Shown here: piece by piece, positions 8,248-16,652 of the stretch | How the letters are laid out: every line of letters starts with the position of its first letter | Position numbering within the stretch: the first letter of the stretch is position 1 | Assembly (NCBI RefSeq): GCF_002899945.2 | Contig: NZ_PPEG02000004.1 | Location: forward strand, 372,001-436,000 | DNA length: 64,000 nt | From: Chryseobacterium viscerum | Lineage (GTDB): Bacteria > Bacteroidota > Bacteroidia > Flavobacteriales > Weeksellaceae | Direction: 5' to 3' | Notes under the pieces: model-generated | Database searches by the model: none | What the model was told of the DNA's origin: nothing | Seen by the model: only the letters and a program-made list of their open reading frames with translations | Program-made: the position numbers and the translations under genes

Positions 8248-9173
8248 AATAAATTCTGTTTTAGGCGGTCAATCTGTTCATACATCTTATTAAAAAACAT
8301 TTTTCTTTCCCGGTTTCCGGATTCATTCAAAGATTTTGAGTTCTTGATCTGATGTTCAAAATAACTCAGAGAATCTTCACAGGTGAGTTTATCATTGGTC
8401 ATCATATATCCGAACATGCTGAAAGGAACAAAAAAGGAACATTGCTGCTCATTTTTGAATAAAATACTGTTGTTTAAAATTACTAAATCATTGACATATA
8501 TCTGAAAATTAGTTTTTTCCAGTGTTTTACTTTCCAATTCTTCAATTAATTTTCTTAGGTCGTCAAGGATCAGATCAACATCACTTTTCTTTAATAATCC
8601 CATTTCATAATAAAAAGAAATCTGTCTTAAAGCACTCATAATAGTAGTGTCATTCCAGATTTCTGTTACATTTTGTTTGTCGTAAAGATCTTTCAGCATT
8701 TCATTTTTTACAGAATGATATTCCATATTGAATTCATGAAATGGGCTTAAAAATTTATCCTGATTAAGTAAATTCATCCATACATAAAACTTGAAACGGG
8801 ACAGAATAGAATCTGTAATGGTATAAAAAAACGGGATATCTTTTGCGGAATAAAATACTTTAGAATGGGTAATATTCTGGAAAACGTTCAGAATCTTCAG
8901 AGAGTTTTCAAAGTAATTTAAAAGATCTTCAGTGGTTCTTACGGGTTGTGTTCTTTTGACAACCAATTGATTTTCTGTTCCCAGGAATTGATCTAACGAT
9001 ATTTGATAGTATTTAGCGAGCTCCAGTGCTTCTTCAAAACTAAATTTGGCTTTCATAGAAGTTCTCCTATGGGCTGCATCATAGCTGATATTAAGAATGT
9101 TGGCGATCTCATCATTCAAAGACCGGTCTCCGATTTTTCTTCGGATTTCCTTCAATAAAGCTTCCTGGTGCAT
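8244..9173 (-). CDS. HTH (BetR/XRE-like) regulator of unknown ligand
   Basis: 309 residues. The first ~65 residues form a lambda-repressor-like helix-turn-helix (RSLNDEIANILNISYDAAHR, then FSFEEALELAKYYQISLDQF), similar to BetR-type N-termini in Bacteroidota. The remaining ~240 residues are helical with many aromatic and acidic residues and no recognised domain; they probably sense a signal or dimerise. It is the first gene of a two-regulator operon with the AraC gene. A dyad, TTTGTGA-TTT-TCACAAA, overlaps its -7 box and predicted start of transcription, ending four bases before the ATG. That placement suggests autorepression, an inference. Confidence 0.7.
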   Translation of the reverse strand: MHQEALLKEIRRKIGDRSLNDEIANILNISYDAAHRRTSMKAKFSFEEALELAKYYQISLDQFLGTENQLVVKRTQPVRTTEDLLNYFENSLKILNVFQNITHSKVFYSAKDIPFFYTITDSILSRFKFYVWMNLLNQDKFLSPFHEFNMEYHSVKNEMLKDLYDKQNVTEIWNDTTIMSALRQISFYYEMGLLKKSDVDLILDDLRKLIEELESKTLEKTNFQIYVNDLVILNNSILFKNEQQCSFFVPFSMFGYMMTNDKLTCEDSLSYFEHQIKNSKSLNESGNRERKMFFNKMYEQIDRLKQNLL

Positions 9174-9176
9174 AGT

Positions 9177-9197
9177 TTTGTGATTTTCACAAATGTA
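9177..9197 (-). promoter_or_regulatory. Promoter with overlapping dyad operator
   Basis: On the minus strand TACATTTG (9197-9190) is a TAnnTTTG -7 box. TTTGTGA/TCACAAA arms (9177-9183 and 9187-9193) form a perfect 7+3+7 dyad that overlaps the box and the expected RNA start. A bound protein here would block transcription of the HTH-AraC operon. Confidence 0.55.
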
Positions 9198-9234
9198 GCG
9201 TTTTTTGTGGAAAGAGCTGTTGAATTTCTGTTTA

Positions 9235-9388
9235 GAAGGCCGGAAGCTTGAAGCTGGGAGAAGGGAAGTATCGGAGGTCGAAAGAATGAATCACGATTTA
9301 ACAACAATTTGACATTATACCGACTATTGATATTTATCACTGAAAGTAACTTCCAACCTCCTTCTTCCCGCTTCCCGCCCCTACTGAC
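9235..9388. repeat. Imperfect inverted repeat in a 351-base geneless gap
   Basis: The gap between the divergent genes at 9173 and 9525 holds no convincing gene. A purine-rich arm (about 9237-9269, with GGAAGCTTGAAGCTGG) faces a pyrimidine-rich arm (about 9348-9380, with CTTCTTCCCGCTTCC) that is its imperfect reverse complement. The same kind of GAAG/CTTC hairpin occurs at 30494-30559. Near-identical dyads at 9177-9193 and 9423-9439 bracket the element. Confidence 0.55.
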
Positions 9389-9422
9389 ATAAGTGAAAAA
9401 TTTAATTACCTCATCCATGCAT

Positions 9423-9439
9423 TTTGTGATTTTCGCAAA
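9423..9439. promoter_or_regulatory. Second copy of the dyad operator
   Basis: TTTGTGATTTTCGCAAA repeats the dyad at 9177-9193 with one mismatch in the right arm; the wider match TTTTGTGATTTTC-CAAAT covers 9422-9440. It lies 86 bases before the start of the rightward gene at 9525, so one regulator could act on both directions, or this may be a relic of a duplicated promoter. Confidence 0.45.
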
Positions 9440-9491
9440 TAGGACATTTTTTTTAATTTTTTTTCACATTCGGAAATTTGGTTTCTGCTGA

Positions 9492-9499
9492 TAATTTTG
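9492..9499 (+). promoter_or_regulatory. -7 box upstream of the 9525 gene
   Basis: TAATTTTG fits TAnnTTTG and would start RNA near 9505, 20 bases before the ATG. No TTTG at the usual -33 distance is evident. Confidence 0.4.
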
Positions 9500-9524
9500 A
9501 ACTGTAATTTTAAAATAACAAGTT

Positions 9525-10163
9525 ATGAAAACACGAATTTTATTAGCAGCAGTTCTTTTATTCAATAGTCTGGCCTATGCATCAGACAGTTTAAAAGTTG
9601 ATTCTTTGAAACCGAGATTGATCGCAGCTTCACCCTCAAAGAATGTCAGAAATGTCAACGGAGTTTTATTTAAATATTATGATGAGGAAGATCATTTTAA
9701 GCCTAAAAAAGTAAACGGATTGGGAATGGGATTCAATTTTCTGGGTATTTTCCTTCCGCCGTTGATGCTTTTCAACTTACAATTACCAGGCAGTAATGAT
9801 TATGTAGTGATTCCCCGTGAAAAGATGAATACCATCAACGGACTTCAATTGTCGCTGATCAATATGGAACCCACAGTTACCAATGGCCTTGAGATCAATG
9901 TTTCCAGTAATGTCAATACCTATGCGGTAATCAACGGAATGTCTGTGTCTCCATTTTTTAACCTGCATCATGAGATGAAAGGTGTTTCTGTGGCGCCATT
10001 AGCAAATATTGGACGGAAGTGCAGAGGAATACAGATCGGTTTGTACAATAAATGTGATGATTTCATAGGAATACAGATTGGCGGATGGAATGAGAACGGA
10101 AAGAGAAAGCTGCCTTTGATTAACTGGAATTTTAAGAAACAGAAAGAAAATAAGAAGTTATGA
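9525..10163 (+). CDS. Secreted LA_2272-like surface repeat protein
   Basis: 212 residues with a signal peptide (first ~20 residues, cut near AYASDS). The mature part contains short, degenerate beta repeats of the pattern NG(L/M)..S..N, for instance INGLQLSLINME, TNGLEINVSSNVN, INGMSVSPFFN, and later MKGVSVAPLANIG, CRGIQIGLYN and FIGIQIGG. This pattern is that of the LA_2272/LA_2273 surface-repeat family in Leptospira and Bacteroidota, of unknown function, probably at the outer membrane. The next gene starts four bases before its stop codon (ATGA overlap), so the genes are coupled. Confidence 0.65.
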   Translation: MKTRILLAAVLLFNSLAYASDSLKVDSLKPRLIAASPSKNVRNVNGVLFKYYDEEDHFKPKKVNGLGMGFNFLGIFLPPLMLFNLQLPGSNDYVVIPREKMNTINGLQLSLINMEPTVTNGLEINVSSNVNTYAVINGMSVSPFFNLHHEMKGVSVAPLANIGRKCRGIQIGLYNKCDDFIGIQIGGWNENGKRKLPLINWNFKKQKENKKL

Positions 10164-10624
10164 AAAGGTTTGTTGTAATCACCGTACTATTTCTTTGTGG
10201 CTTTCTGAAAGCTCAATTTGAAGAAATCAAAGAGAAAAAATGGCTGGTCATTCTTCTCAGTACCAGAATTGAAGGAACTTCATTGGATAACAAAGCATTT
10301 CTATCCATAGGAACAAAATTGACAGATGGTGATAAGAATTACTACAGTTTAAGGGGGCACTTTAACTGGTGGGATGAAAGAAGGCTGCTGGTCATTCCGG
10401 AGTTTGATTATTTCAGAAAAGTTGTTTCGTTTCAGGATGGCGCAGAGGTATCATCTTTATATGCCGGTGCCGGAGTTTCGCCCTATGCGGTTTCACCCAA
10501 AGCAGGAATCAGTTTTTACCATTTCTTTTGTGCAGAATTCGGATACAACTTCGAATATAATACGTATAAACCGTTCCCAATTAAAGGATTCCGATGGGGT
10601 ATGGGAATTAACCTTGTCTTCTAA
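10160..10624 (+). CDS. Hypothetical secreted/outer-membrane protein
   Basis: 154 residues with a signal peptide (about 18 residues, ending near LKAQF). The remainder alternates aromatic and glycine-rich beta strands (SLYAGAGVSPYAVSPKAGIS, then FRWGMGINLVF with an aromatic C-terminal residue), as in small outer-membrane barrels. No family name is recognised. It overlaps the surface-repeat gene by four bases and is followed by the desaturase gene without a gap, so the three probably form one operon. Confidence 0.65.
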   Translation: MKRFVVITVLFLCGFLKAQFEEIKEKKWLVILLSTRIEGTSLDNKAFLSIGTKLTDGDKNYYSLRGHFNWWDERRLLVIPEFDYFRKVVSFQDGAEVSSLYAGAGVSPYAVSPKAGISFYHFFCAEFGYNFEYNTYKPFPIKGFRWGMGINLVF

Positions 10625-10642
10625 ATGATTAATACAATAATT

Positions 10643-11716
10643 ATGAAACCAAAAATCAGATTTAAAAAAGCAACCTCTCCTTTCTATTCAGAATTGCGTG
10701 AAGAGGTGAATGTATTGCTGACGGATGAAGTAACGAAAAAGGCCAGGAGATTGATGATGATTAAATTTTTGTTTTATTCTCTGACCTTTCTGCTCTTGTA
10801 TGCCAATCTTTTCAATCCTTATATGGAAAATAAGAAATGGGCAGTCGTTTTGAATTATATTGTACTGGGGCTTACTGGGATATTACTGGCTTTTAATTGT
10901 GCTCATGACTGTGTACACAATACATTTTCAAAATATAAAAGACTCAACCAGATCATTTATTATATCGTATTTAATCTGCAGGGAGTGAATGCAAGACTTT
11001 GGAGAAAAAGACACATTGCCTCCCATCATGTATTCCCGAATGTAGATGGCTGTGATGCTGACATTGATGATAATATTTTTTTACGGCTATCTGCTCATCA
11101 TCCAAAAAGAAAAATACATGCCTACCAGCATTTATATGCAACTGTACTGTATTGTTTCTATACTTTACATTGGATTGTCATCAAAGATTTTATTTATGTG
11201 AGAAAAAAAGAACTGGCCAACCTTAGAAATCAGAATCATTCATTCATGTCTGTTGCAGAAGTAGTTCTGTTGAAATTAGCTTACTTCACGTATATGCTGG
11301 TTTTGCCCATCCTTTTTACCCATATTCCGATGCTGACGATTCTCCTATCTTTTATCATTATGCATGTGACCATTTCGTTATTTTTTGTACTGACTCTGAT
11401 TATTTCTCACCTAAGCCTTGAAACAGATTTTCCCAAAGCTGATGATGAAGGGTATCTGCCCTATGATTATTATGAACATCAGCTAGCGGTATCGCTTGAT
11501 TATCATCCAACCAGCAAGTTGGGCAACTGGATTTTCGGAGGGTTCAATTCCCATGCAGCCCATCATCTTTTTCCAGGATTGCCTCATACAGTTTATACTA
11601 TTATTACTCCGGCGATCCAAAAAACAGCAGTCAGAAACCGTTTTCCCTATCATGAGAAAAGCATTGTGGATGCAGTGATTTCACATTATCAATACCTCAA
11701 AAAATTAAGTAAGTGA
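10643..11716 (+). CDS. Fatty acid desaturase family protein
   Basis: A 357-residue integral membrane di-iron enzyme of the acyl-lipid/acyl-CoA desaturase type. Three histidine boxes are visible: HDCVHNT, HIASHH and, late, HAAHHLFPGLPH. Hydrophobic helices (FLFYSLTFLLLYANLF, WAVVLNYIVLGLTGILLAF, and a long pair around residues 210-260) surround them. These enzymes insert double bonds in fatty acids using O2 and an electron donor, adjusting membrane fluidity; regiospecificity is not predictable here. The start at 10643 (MKPKIRFKK) is preferred, although an ATG at 10625 directly follows the previous stop. It closes the operon with the two envelope proteins. Confidence 0.9.
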   Translation: MKPKIRFKKATSPFYSELREEVNVLLTDEVTKKARRLMMIKFLFYSLTFLLLYANLFNPYMENKKWAVVLNYIVLGLTGILLAFNCAHDCVHNTFSKYKRLNQIIYYIVFNLQGVNARLWRKRHIASHHVFPNVDGCDADIDDNIFLRLSAHHPKRKIHAYQHLYATVLYCFYTLHWIVIKDFIYVRKKELANLRNQNHSFMSVAEVVLLKLAYFTYMLVLPILFTHIPMLTILLSFIIMHVTISLFFVLTLIISHLSLETDFPKADDEGYLPYDYYEHQLAVSLDYHPTSKLGNWIFGGFNSHAAHHLFPGLPHTVYTIITPAIQKTAVRNRFPYHEKSIVDAVISHYQYLKKLSK

Positions 11717-11741
11717 CTTTAAACCATTAAATAATTAACCT

Positions 11742-12383
11742 ATGAAAAATGATAAACGGGTATTATTTTTATTACTGTTTTCAGTACGTATTTTTTCACA
11801 AAATACAACCAATGACACCGTGAATACCCAAACAGGAGAACCTTTTGATTATAAAAAATATTATGACTGTGATGATGGGGAAGGAAATGTTTTGATTGTC
11901 ATCAAAAAAGGAAAAGAATTTACAGACCTTAAAGATTTAAAAAAATCAGAAAAAGGCTTCGCCATTAAAATGGAAGCGATATACAGCATGGAATTTTCGG
12001 ATGGACAAAGATATGAATCAAGTGTGGTGAAGAACATCACCCAGGACAGTATTTCAATTACGAATTTTTTTAATGAAAATGCTGCTAAGCTGGCGGGAAA
12101 ACCTTTTACATTGATTAATTATCCTCTTTCATCTCTGAAATATATCCGTTTTATTAATGACCGGATGCTGTCCCTGTACCATAAAAAGAATATTCAGAAG
12201 AATTTTGACCTGATCGTAAAGAAAATGGACCATGCCAGAATATGTCCTGCTGTTCTTAATTTTAAAGATAGAAATGGTGAGATGAAAGTCTGCCACTTTT
12301 ATCTGACCTCTCAGGGATATGATCTTCTTTATGAGAACAATGGAAGAGTATATTATCTGGAGGGTAAAGTAGAGTGGAAGTGA
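11742..12383 (+). CDS. Hypothetical secreted protein
   Basis: 213 residues with a signal peptide (MKNDKRVLFLLLFSVRIFSQ). The mature protein is mixed charged/beta without a recognised domain; segments such as YDCDDGEGNVLIVIKKGKEF and PLSSLKYIRFINDRML are visible, with two Cys residues near the C-terminus (ICPAVLNF, VCHFYL). It begins 25 bases after the desaturase stop, so it could belong to the same transcript. Function unknown. Confidence 0.55.
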   Translation: MKNDKRVLFLLLFSVRIFSQNTTNDTVNTQTGEPFDYKKYYDCDDGEGNVLIVIKKGKEFTDLKDLKKSEKGFAIKMEAIYSMEFSDGQRYESSVVKNITQDSISITNFFNENAAKLAGKPFTLINYPLSSLKYIRFINDRMLSLYHKKNIQKNFDLIVKKMDHARICPAVLNFKDRNGEMKVCHFYLTSQGYDLLYENNGRVYYLEGKVEWK

Positions 12384-12539
12384 TTTTTGAAGTAAGTAAA
12401 ATCATCTTACTGTGCTCTTTTTTGTAAATTGATCAGCATTAATCTTAATGTATAGATTGATCAATACATGAAAAAACAAAAAGGTTTAATGAATGTACTG
12501 AATAAAAATAATATTTTTGTAGGATACCTAGGAGGAGTG

Positions 12540-14279
12540 ATGAAAGTAAAATATCTGATACTGTTATTGATTGTATGTAACGTATTTTATGCCCAAACAA
12601 ACAGAATTGAAAAAAATATTTCGGAAGAATGGACTTATCAGGAATTGGAAAATGAATTCTATGATGTGAAAACTACAGATATCAACAGAAGGCGAAAAAT
12701 TGCAAAATGTTATCTGAAAAAGGCCAAATCGGAAAAAAATAATACTTTCATTACTGAAGGCTATGTCATGGCTCATTTTGACGAAACCTTACCCAACGCA
12801 TTAAAATACCTGGATAGTTTAAAGGTGATCACCAAAAACTCCAAAGAAAATTATTACCCGGCCAGAACCTATTTATTAAGAGGAAACCTTTATCTCAAAG
12901 TCGACAATCTTCAGGCAGCATTGAATAATTATATCTTAGGCCTGAAATACGCAAAAGAAAAGGAAAATAAAAGGCAGATTGCCATGGCAGATATCAGTAT
13001 TGCTTCCCTGAATAATTACATCGGGAAACACGCTGAAACAGCAAAAATACTTAGGTATTATCTGTATAATGGCAGTTATATGCAGGAGGAGGAGCATAAT
13101 CATATCAGACTCCAATTGGCGGATGCTTATATAGAAATCAATAAAATGGACTCCGCCTATATATTGATTCAGGAAGGTTTGCAGGCTTCTAAAAAAAGTA
13201 AAAATGAATATGCTTATCATCAGGGGCTGGGTTTGTTAGGGTATTATCATTTGCATTCAAAAAAATACCAGCTGGCTATTGATAATTTATTGGAATGTAA
13301 AAAATTCTTCTTCACTACAGAAAATCCAAGTAAGAGAAACGAAAACTATACGCTCTTAAATTTAGGAAAATCCTATGCAGGGCTTCAGGAAACGGATAAG
13401 GCAATAGAATGTTTTACAAAAATTGACTCTATGGTTCTTAAAACAGATTATATTTATCCTGAGCTTAGGGACGTTTACACCTATCTGATTGACCACTACA
13501 AAGCAAATAATGATAAAGAACAGCAATTGTACTTTGTAGAAAGGTTTTTAAAAGTAGATCATGTACTGGATTCCCAGTTTATGTATATTTCCAGAGAACT
13601 TCCCAAAAGGTATGATGCGCCGAAACTGGTACAGGAAAAAGAGTCCATTACCAATGAACTTCAAAAGAGAAAGAACCTTTTTTATATTGTTCTTAGTATG
13701 TTGTTGATATCACACTTATTATTTATCAACGTTTATTTTAAGTATAAAAAATCTGAAAAGAACTATAAAAAAATTGCTCAGGACCTGATTCAGTCTGTTA
13801 ATGAAAATAGATTCGGCAAAAGGAATGAATCTGAAATCAAAAAAGAAATTCTGACTGAATCTCTTTCCATAGAAAATACAGGAAATGCAGAAGACAGAAT
13901 ATCCAGAACAATTTCTGAAGATATTGCCCAAACCATTTTAAAAGAACTTGAAATATTTGAAAACAAAGATCAGTTCTTGAATAAAGGAATTACGTTGGGA
14001 AGTCTTGCCAAAAAAATAAAAACAAACTCAAAATATCTGTCGGAAATTATCAATACCTATAAAGGGAAAAACTTTGCAACGTATCTCAATGATCTCCGTA
14101 TTGACTATGCCATCAGCAGATTGGCCAATGACAGAAAATTCAGGTCTTATAAAATTCCTTTTATTGCTGAAGAATTAGGATATAATAACGAACAGGCATT
14201 CACTTTAGCCTTCAAAAAACGAACCGGGACACCCCTTTCTATCTATCTGAAAGAAATTGAAAACATGACTAAGATTTAG
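12540..14279 (+). CDS. TPR-containing AraC-type membrane regulator
   Basis: 579 residues. A signal/anchor sequence (MKVKYLILLLIVCNVFYAQ) precedes ~350 residues of TPR-like helical repeats. A membrane helix (FYIVLSMLLISHLLFINVYF) comes near residue ~385, then a cytoplasmic coiled stretch and a C-terminal AraC helix-turn-helix (LGSLAKKIKTNSKYLSEII, then IPFIAEELGYNNEQAFTLAF). This is the periplasmic-sensor/cytoplasmic-DNA-binding design frequent in Flavobacteria. The start at 12540 follows a purine-rich AGGAGGAG stretch and directly begins the signal peptide; an in-frame ATG at 12468 would bury it. Target genes are unknown. Confidence 0.8.
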   Translation: MKVKYLILLLIVCNVFYAQTNRIEKNISEEWTYQELENEFYDVKTTDINRRRKIAKCYLKKAKSEKNNTFITEGYVMAHFDETLPNALKYLDSLKVITKNSKENYYPARTYLLRGNLYLKVDNLQAALNNYILGLKYAKEKENKRQIAMADISIASLNNYIGKHAETAKILRYYLYNGSYMQEEEHNHIRLQLADAYIEINKMDSAYILIQEGLQASKKSKNEYAYHQGLGLLGYYHLHSKKYQLAIDNLLECKKFFFTTENPSKRNENYTLLNLGKSYAGLQETDKAIECFTKIDSMVLKTDYIYPELRDVYTYLIDHYKANNDKEQQLYFVERFLKVDHVLDSQFMYISRELPKRYDAPKLVQEKESITNELQKRKNLFYIVLSMLLISHLLFINVYFKYKKSEKNYKKIAQDLIQSVNENRFGKRNESEIKKEILTESLSIENTGNAEDRISRTISEDIAQTILKELEIFENKDQFLNKGITLGSLAKKIKTNSKYLSEIINTYKGKNFATYLNDLRIDYAISRLANDRKFRSYKIPFIAEELGYNNEQAFTLAFKKRTGTPLSIYLKEIENMTKI

Positions 14280-14310
14280 GGTTAATGTATTTGTTTTCAA
14301 TTATTTACTA

Positions 14311-14356
14311 TTTATAGATTCATGATTTTAGGTATATAAATTTATGAATCTATAAA
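14311..14356 (+). terminator. Long hairpin after the TPR/AraC gene
   Basis: TTTATAGATTCAT (14311-14323) pairs perfectly with ATGAATCTATAAA (14344-14356) around a 20-base loop, 32 bases after the stop codon. No T tract follows, so it may be an mRNA 3'-end structure rather than a true terminator. Confidence 0.45.
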
Positions 14357-14964
14357 CCATTCACTTGTATCATTATTTCTCTTGCTGCATCTTTGCTTCA
14401 GGTAAAAACACAACACCTTTATTTTGTATGTGCACAGTACAAGATATCAATTCCGGATTGCTGATCCGTAAAAAAGTAAATCAGGAATTGTATAGCAGAA
14501 ATTATTAACGAAACTGATTATTGAGAAATGAAAATCAGTTAAAAAAAACAAAGATGTAAGTAGCGAAGCAATGTTCATAAATTAAAAATGTAAAGTATAG
14601 TGATTGTGGAAAATCATGAAACAAGTAAAACAAAACCCGTTGAATCCTTCACAATGTTTAAAAGTATAGTATAGTCTAAAAATGGATGAATGACCGGTAG
14701 TTTACCATCAAATTATCACTTAAAAACTAATAACCATTTCAATACAGTAAAACTAATTCCATGAAAACTTAGAGTAAAAATAAAATTTTATTCTTTCTAA
14801 AAGTGATAGTGTAAGTGTGTTAACTCCGTGTCTATACGGGTTTTTATTGAAGTTCAGGATCATATTGTGTGGAAATGTAACCTAAAAATGAAGAAGAGTC
14901 TGCAGAAGAAAAAGGTAAATTTCCTGAACTGAAAGTTTAAATGCTTGTTAAATGATTTTTAAAG
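14357..14964. other. Geneless stretch (about 600 bases)
   Basis: No open frame of convincing length or coding character is present on either strand. Short frames such as ATG at 14888 to TGA at 14932 are too short to support. A small hairpin (CCGT/ACGG near 14827-14840, followed by Ts) is visible. Because the region ends in a strong plus-strand terminator not belonging to any called gene, it may encode an RNA or very small protein, or be a decayed gene. Confidence 0.4.
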
Positions 14965-14996
14965 ACGGCGCAACCATCAAGTTGCGCTGTTTTTTT
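14965..14996 (+). terminator. Strong Rho-independent terminator with no assigned gene
   Basis: ACGGCGCAAC (14965-14974) pairs with GTTGCGCTGT (14981-14990) with one G-T wobble, loop CATCAA, then a run of six Ts. The nearest upstream called gene ends at 14279. The terminator abuts the asnS -7 box. Confidence 0.8.
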
Positions 14997-14997
14997 G

Positions 14998-15005
14998 TAA
15001 CTTTG
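14998..15005 (+). promoter_or_regulatory. -7 box of asnS
   Basis: TAACTTTG is a perfect TAnnTTTG box, directly after the upstream terminator. RNA should start near 15011, giving a ~34-base leader before the ATG at 15045. Confidence 0.6.
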
Positions 15006-15044
15006 CAGACATTAATTTTTATATAAAAAATTTATCATCAACAA

Positions 15045-16493
15045 ATGAAAAAGCAAACGATCAAAGAAGTCCTAAAGGATTACAAGAAAGTATTACATCA
15101 TGACATTACAGTTTACGGATGGGTAAGATCATTCCGTGCCAATCGCTTTATTGCGCTTAATGATGGTTCTACGATTAATAATTTGCAGATAGTTGTTGAT
15201 TTCGAAAATTTTGATGAAACAATCATCAAGAATATTAGTACTGCTTCTTCATTGAAAGTTGTAGGTGAAGTGGTGGAAAGCCAGGGAGCAGGACAGTCTG
15301 TGGAAATTATCGCTAAAAAAATCATTATTTTAGGAGATAACTTTACGGAAGAGCTTCAAAGCACGATTCTTCAGCCTAAGAAGCACAGCCTTGAGAAACT
15401 TCGTGAGCAGGCACACTTAAGATTCAGAACAAACCTTTTCGGAGCGGTGTTCAGAGTGCGTCATGCAGTAAGCTTTGCAGTTCACTCATTCTTCAACCAA
15501 AACCAGTTCTTCTACATCAACACACCGGTTATTACAGGAGCAGATGCAGAAGGAGCAGGAGAGATGTTTGGGGTAACGAACTTTGACCTGAACAACATGC
15601 CGAGAACTGAAGAAGGAGATATCGATTTTGCACAGGATTTCTTCGGTAAAAAAACAAACCTTACCGTTTCAGGACAGCTGGAAGGAGAAACTGCAGCAAT
15701 GGGATTGGGAAGAATTTATACTTTCGGACCTACTTTCCGTGCTGAAAATTCTAATACAACAAGACACCTTGCTGAGTTCTGGATGATTGAACCGGAAGTG
15801 GCTTTCAACAACCTTGAAGACAATATCGACCTTGCGGAAGATTTCTTGAAATATGTGATCCAGTATGTATTGGATAACTGTAAGGATGATCTTGACTTCT
15901 TAGACAAGCGTTTTGAAGAAGAGCAGAAAACAAAACCAGAAAAAGAAAGAGCGAAAGAAGGTCTTATCGAGAAACTTCAGAATGTAATAGCAAAGCGTTT
16001 CAAGCGTGTAAGCTATACAGAAGCTATCGAAATCTTATTGAACTCTAAAGAAAATAAAAAAGGAAAATTTGCTTACCCGGTTGAAAAATGGGGAACAGAC
16101 CTTCAGTCTGAGCATGAGAGATACCTTGTAGAAAAACATTTTGAAAGCCCGGTAGTATTATTTGACTATCCGAAAGAAATCAAAGCTTTCTATATGAAAC
16201 TGAACGATGATAACAAAACCGTTGCTGCTATGGATGTTCTTTTCCCTGGTATCGGTGAGATCATTGGTGGATCAGAAAGAGAAGCGAGATTGGATGTTTT
16301 AAAACAGAAAATGGCAGATATGCACGTAGATGAGCACGAACTTTGGTGGTATCTTGATACCCGAAAATTCGGTTCTGTACCGCATGCAGGATTTGGTTTA
16401 GGATTGGAAAGATTAGTTCTTTTCGTAACAGGAATGACAAATATCAGAGACGTAATTCCTTTCCCTAGAACACCGAAAAGCGCTGAATTCTAG
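15045..16493 (+). CDS. asnS: Asparagine--tRNA ligase
   Basis: 482 residues, the usual length of bacterial AsnRS, which charges tRNA-Asn in the cytoplasm. The N-terminal OB-fold anticodon-binding domain covers about residues 15-110 ([20 protein letters not shown]). The class II catalytic core follows, with motif 2 at [20 protein letters not shown] and motif 3 at [13 protein letters not shown] near the C-terminus, ending in the typical [14 protein letters not shown]. The gene is monocistronic, with its own TAACTTTG promoter and a clear terminator. Confidence 0.97.
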   Translation: MKKQTIKEVLKDYKKVLHHDITVYGWVRSFRANRFIALNDGSTINNLQIVVDFENFDETIIKNISTASSLKVVGEVVESQGAGQSVEIIAKKIIILGDNFTEELQSTILQPKKHSLEKLREQAHLRFRTNLFGAVFRVRHAVSFAVHSFFNQNQFFYINTPVITGADAEGAGEMFGVTNFDLNNMPRTEEGDIDFAQDFFGKKTNLTVSGQLEGETAAMGLGRIYTFGPTFRAENSNTTRHLAEFWMIEPEVAFNNLEDNIDLAEDFLKYVIQYVLDNCKDDLDFLDKRFEEEQKTKPEKERAKEGLIEKLQNVIAKRFKRVSYTEAIEILLNSKENKKGKFAYPVEKWGTDLQSEHERYLVEKHFESPVVLFDYPKEIKAFYMKLNDDNKTVAAMDVLFPGIGEIIGGSEREARLDVLKQKMADMHVDEHELWWYLDTRKFGSVPHAGFGLGLERLVLFVTGMTNIRDVIPFPRTPKSAEF

Positions 16494-16500
16494 CACAATA

Positions 16501-16533
16501 AAAAAAGCCTTAATCACAAGTTAAGGCTTTTTT
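16501..16533 (+). terminator. Terminator of asnS
   Basis: AAAAAAGCCTTAA (16501-16513) pairs with TTAAGGCTTTTTT (16521-16533), loop TCACAAG, ending in a T run. Confidence 0.85.
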
Positions 16534-16652
16534 TATTCTTTAATAGTTTATTATATTAGGATAAGTAATGCAAAAATCATGCTAAATGTGTTTTTTATCA
16601 AATAAATTTATTAAATTCGTAGAATATGTTATGTTAAAACGCAAATAAGAAT

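Noticed and set aside
9152..9418. Open frame on the minus strand across the 9.2-9.4 kb gap
   Set aside because: It runs through the inverted repeat, has an unlikely composition and overlaps the start of the real HTH gene.
14888..14932. Short frame MKKSLQKKKVNFLN that resembles a leader peptide start
   Set aside because: Only 14 codons, no core with Cys, and no modification genes beside it; not enough to call a second precursor.
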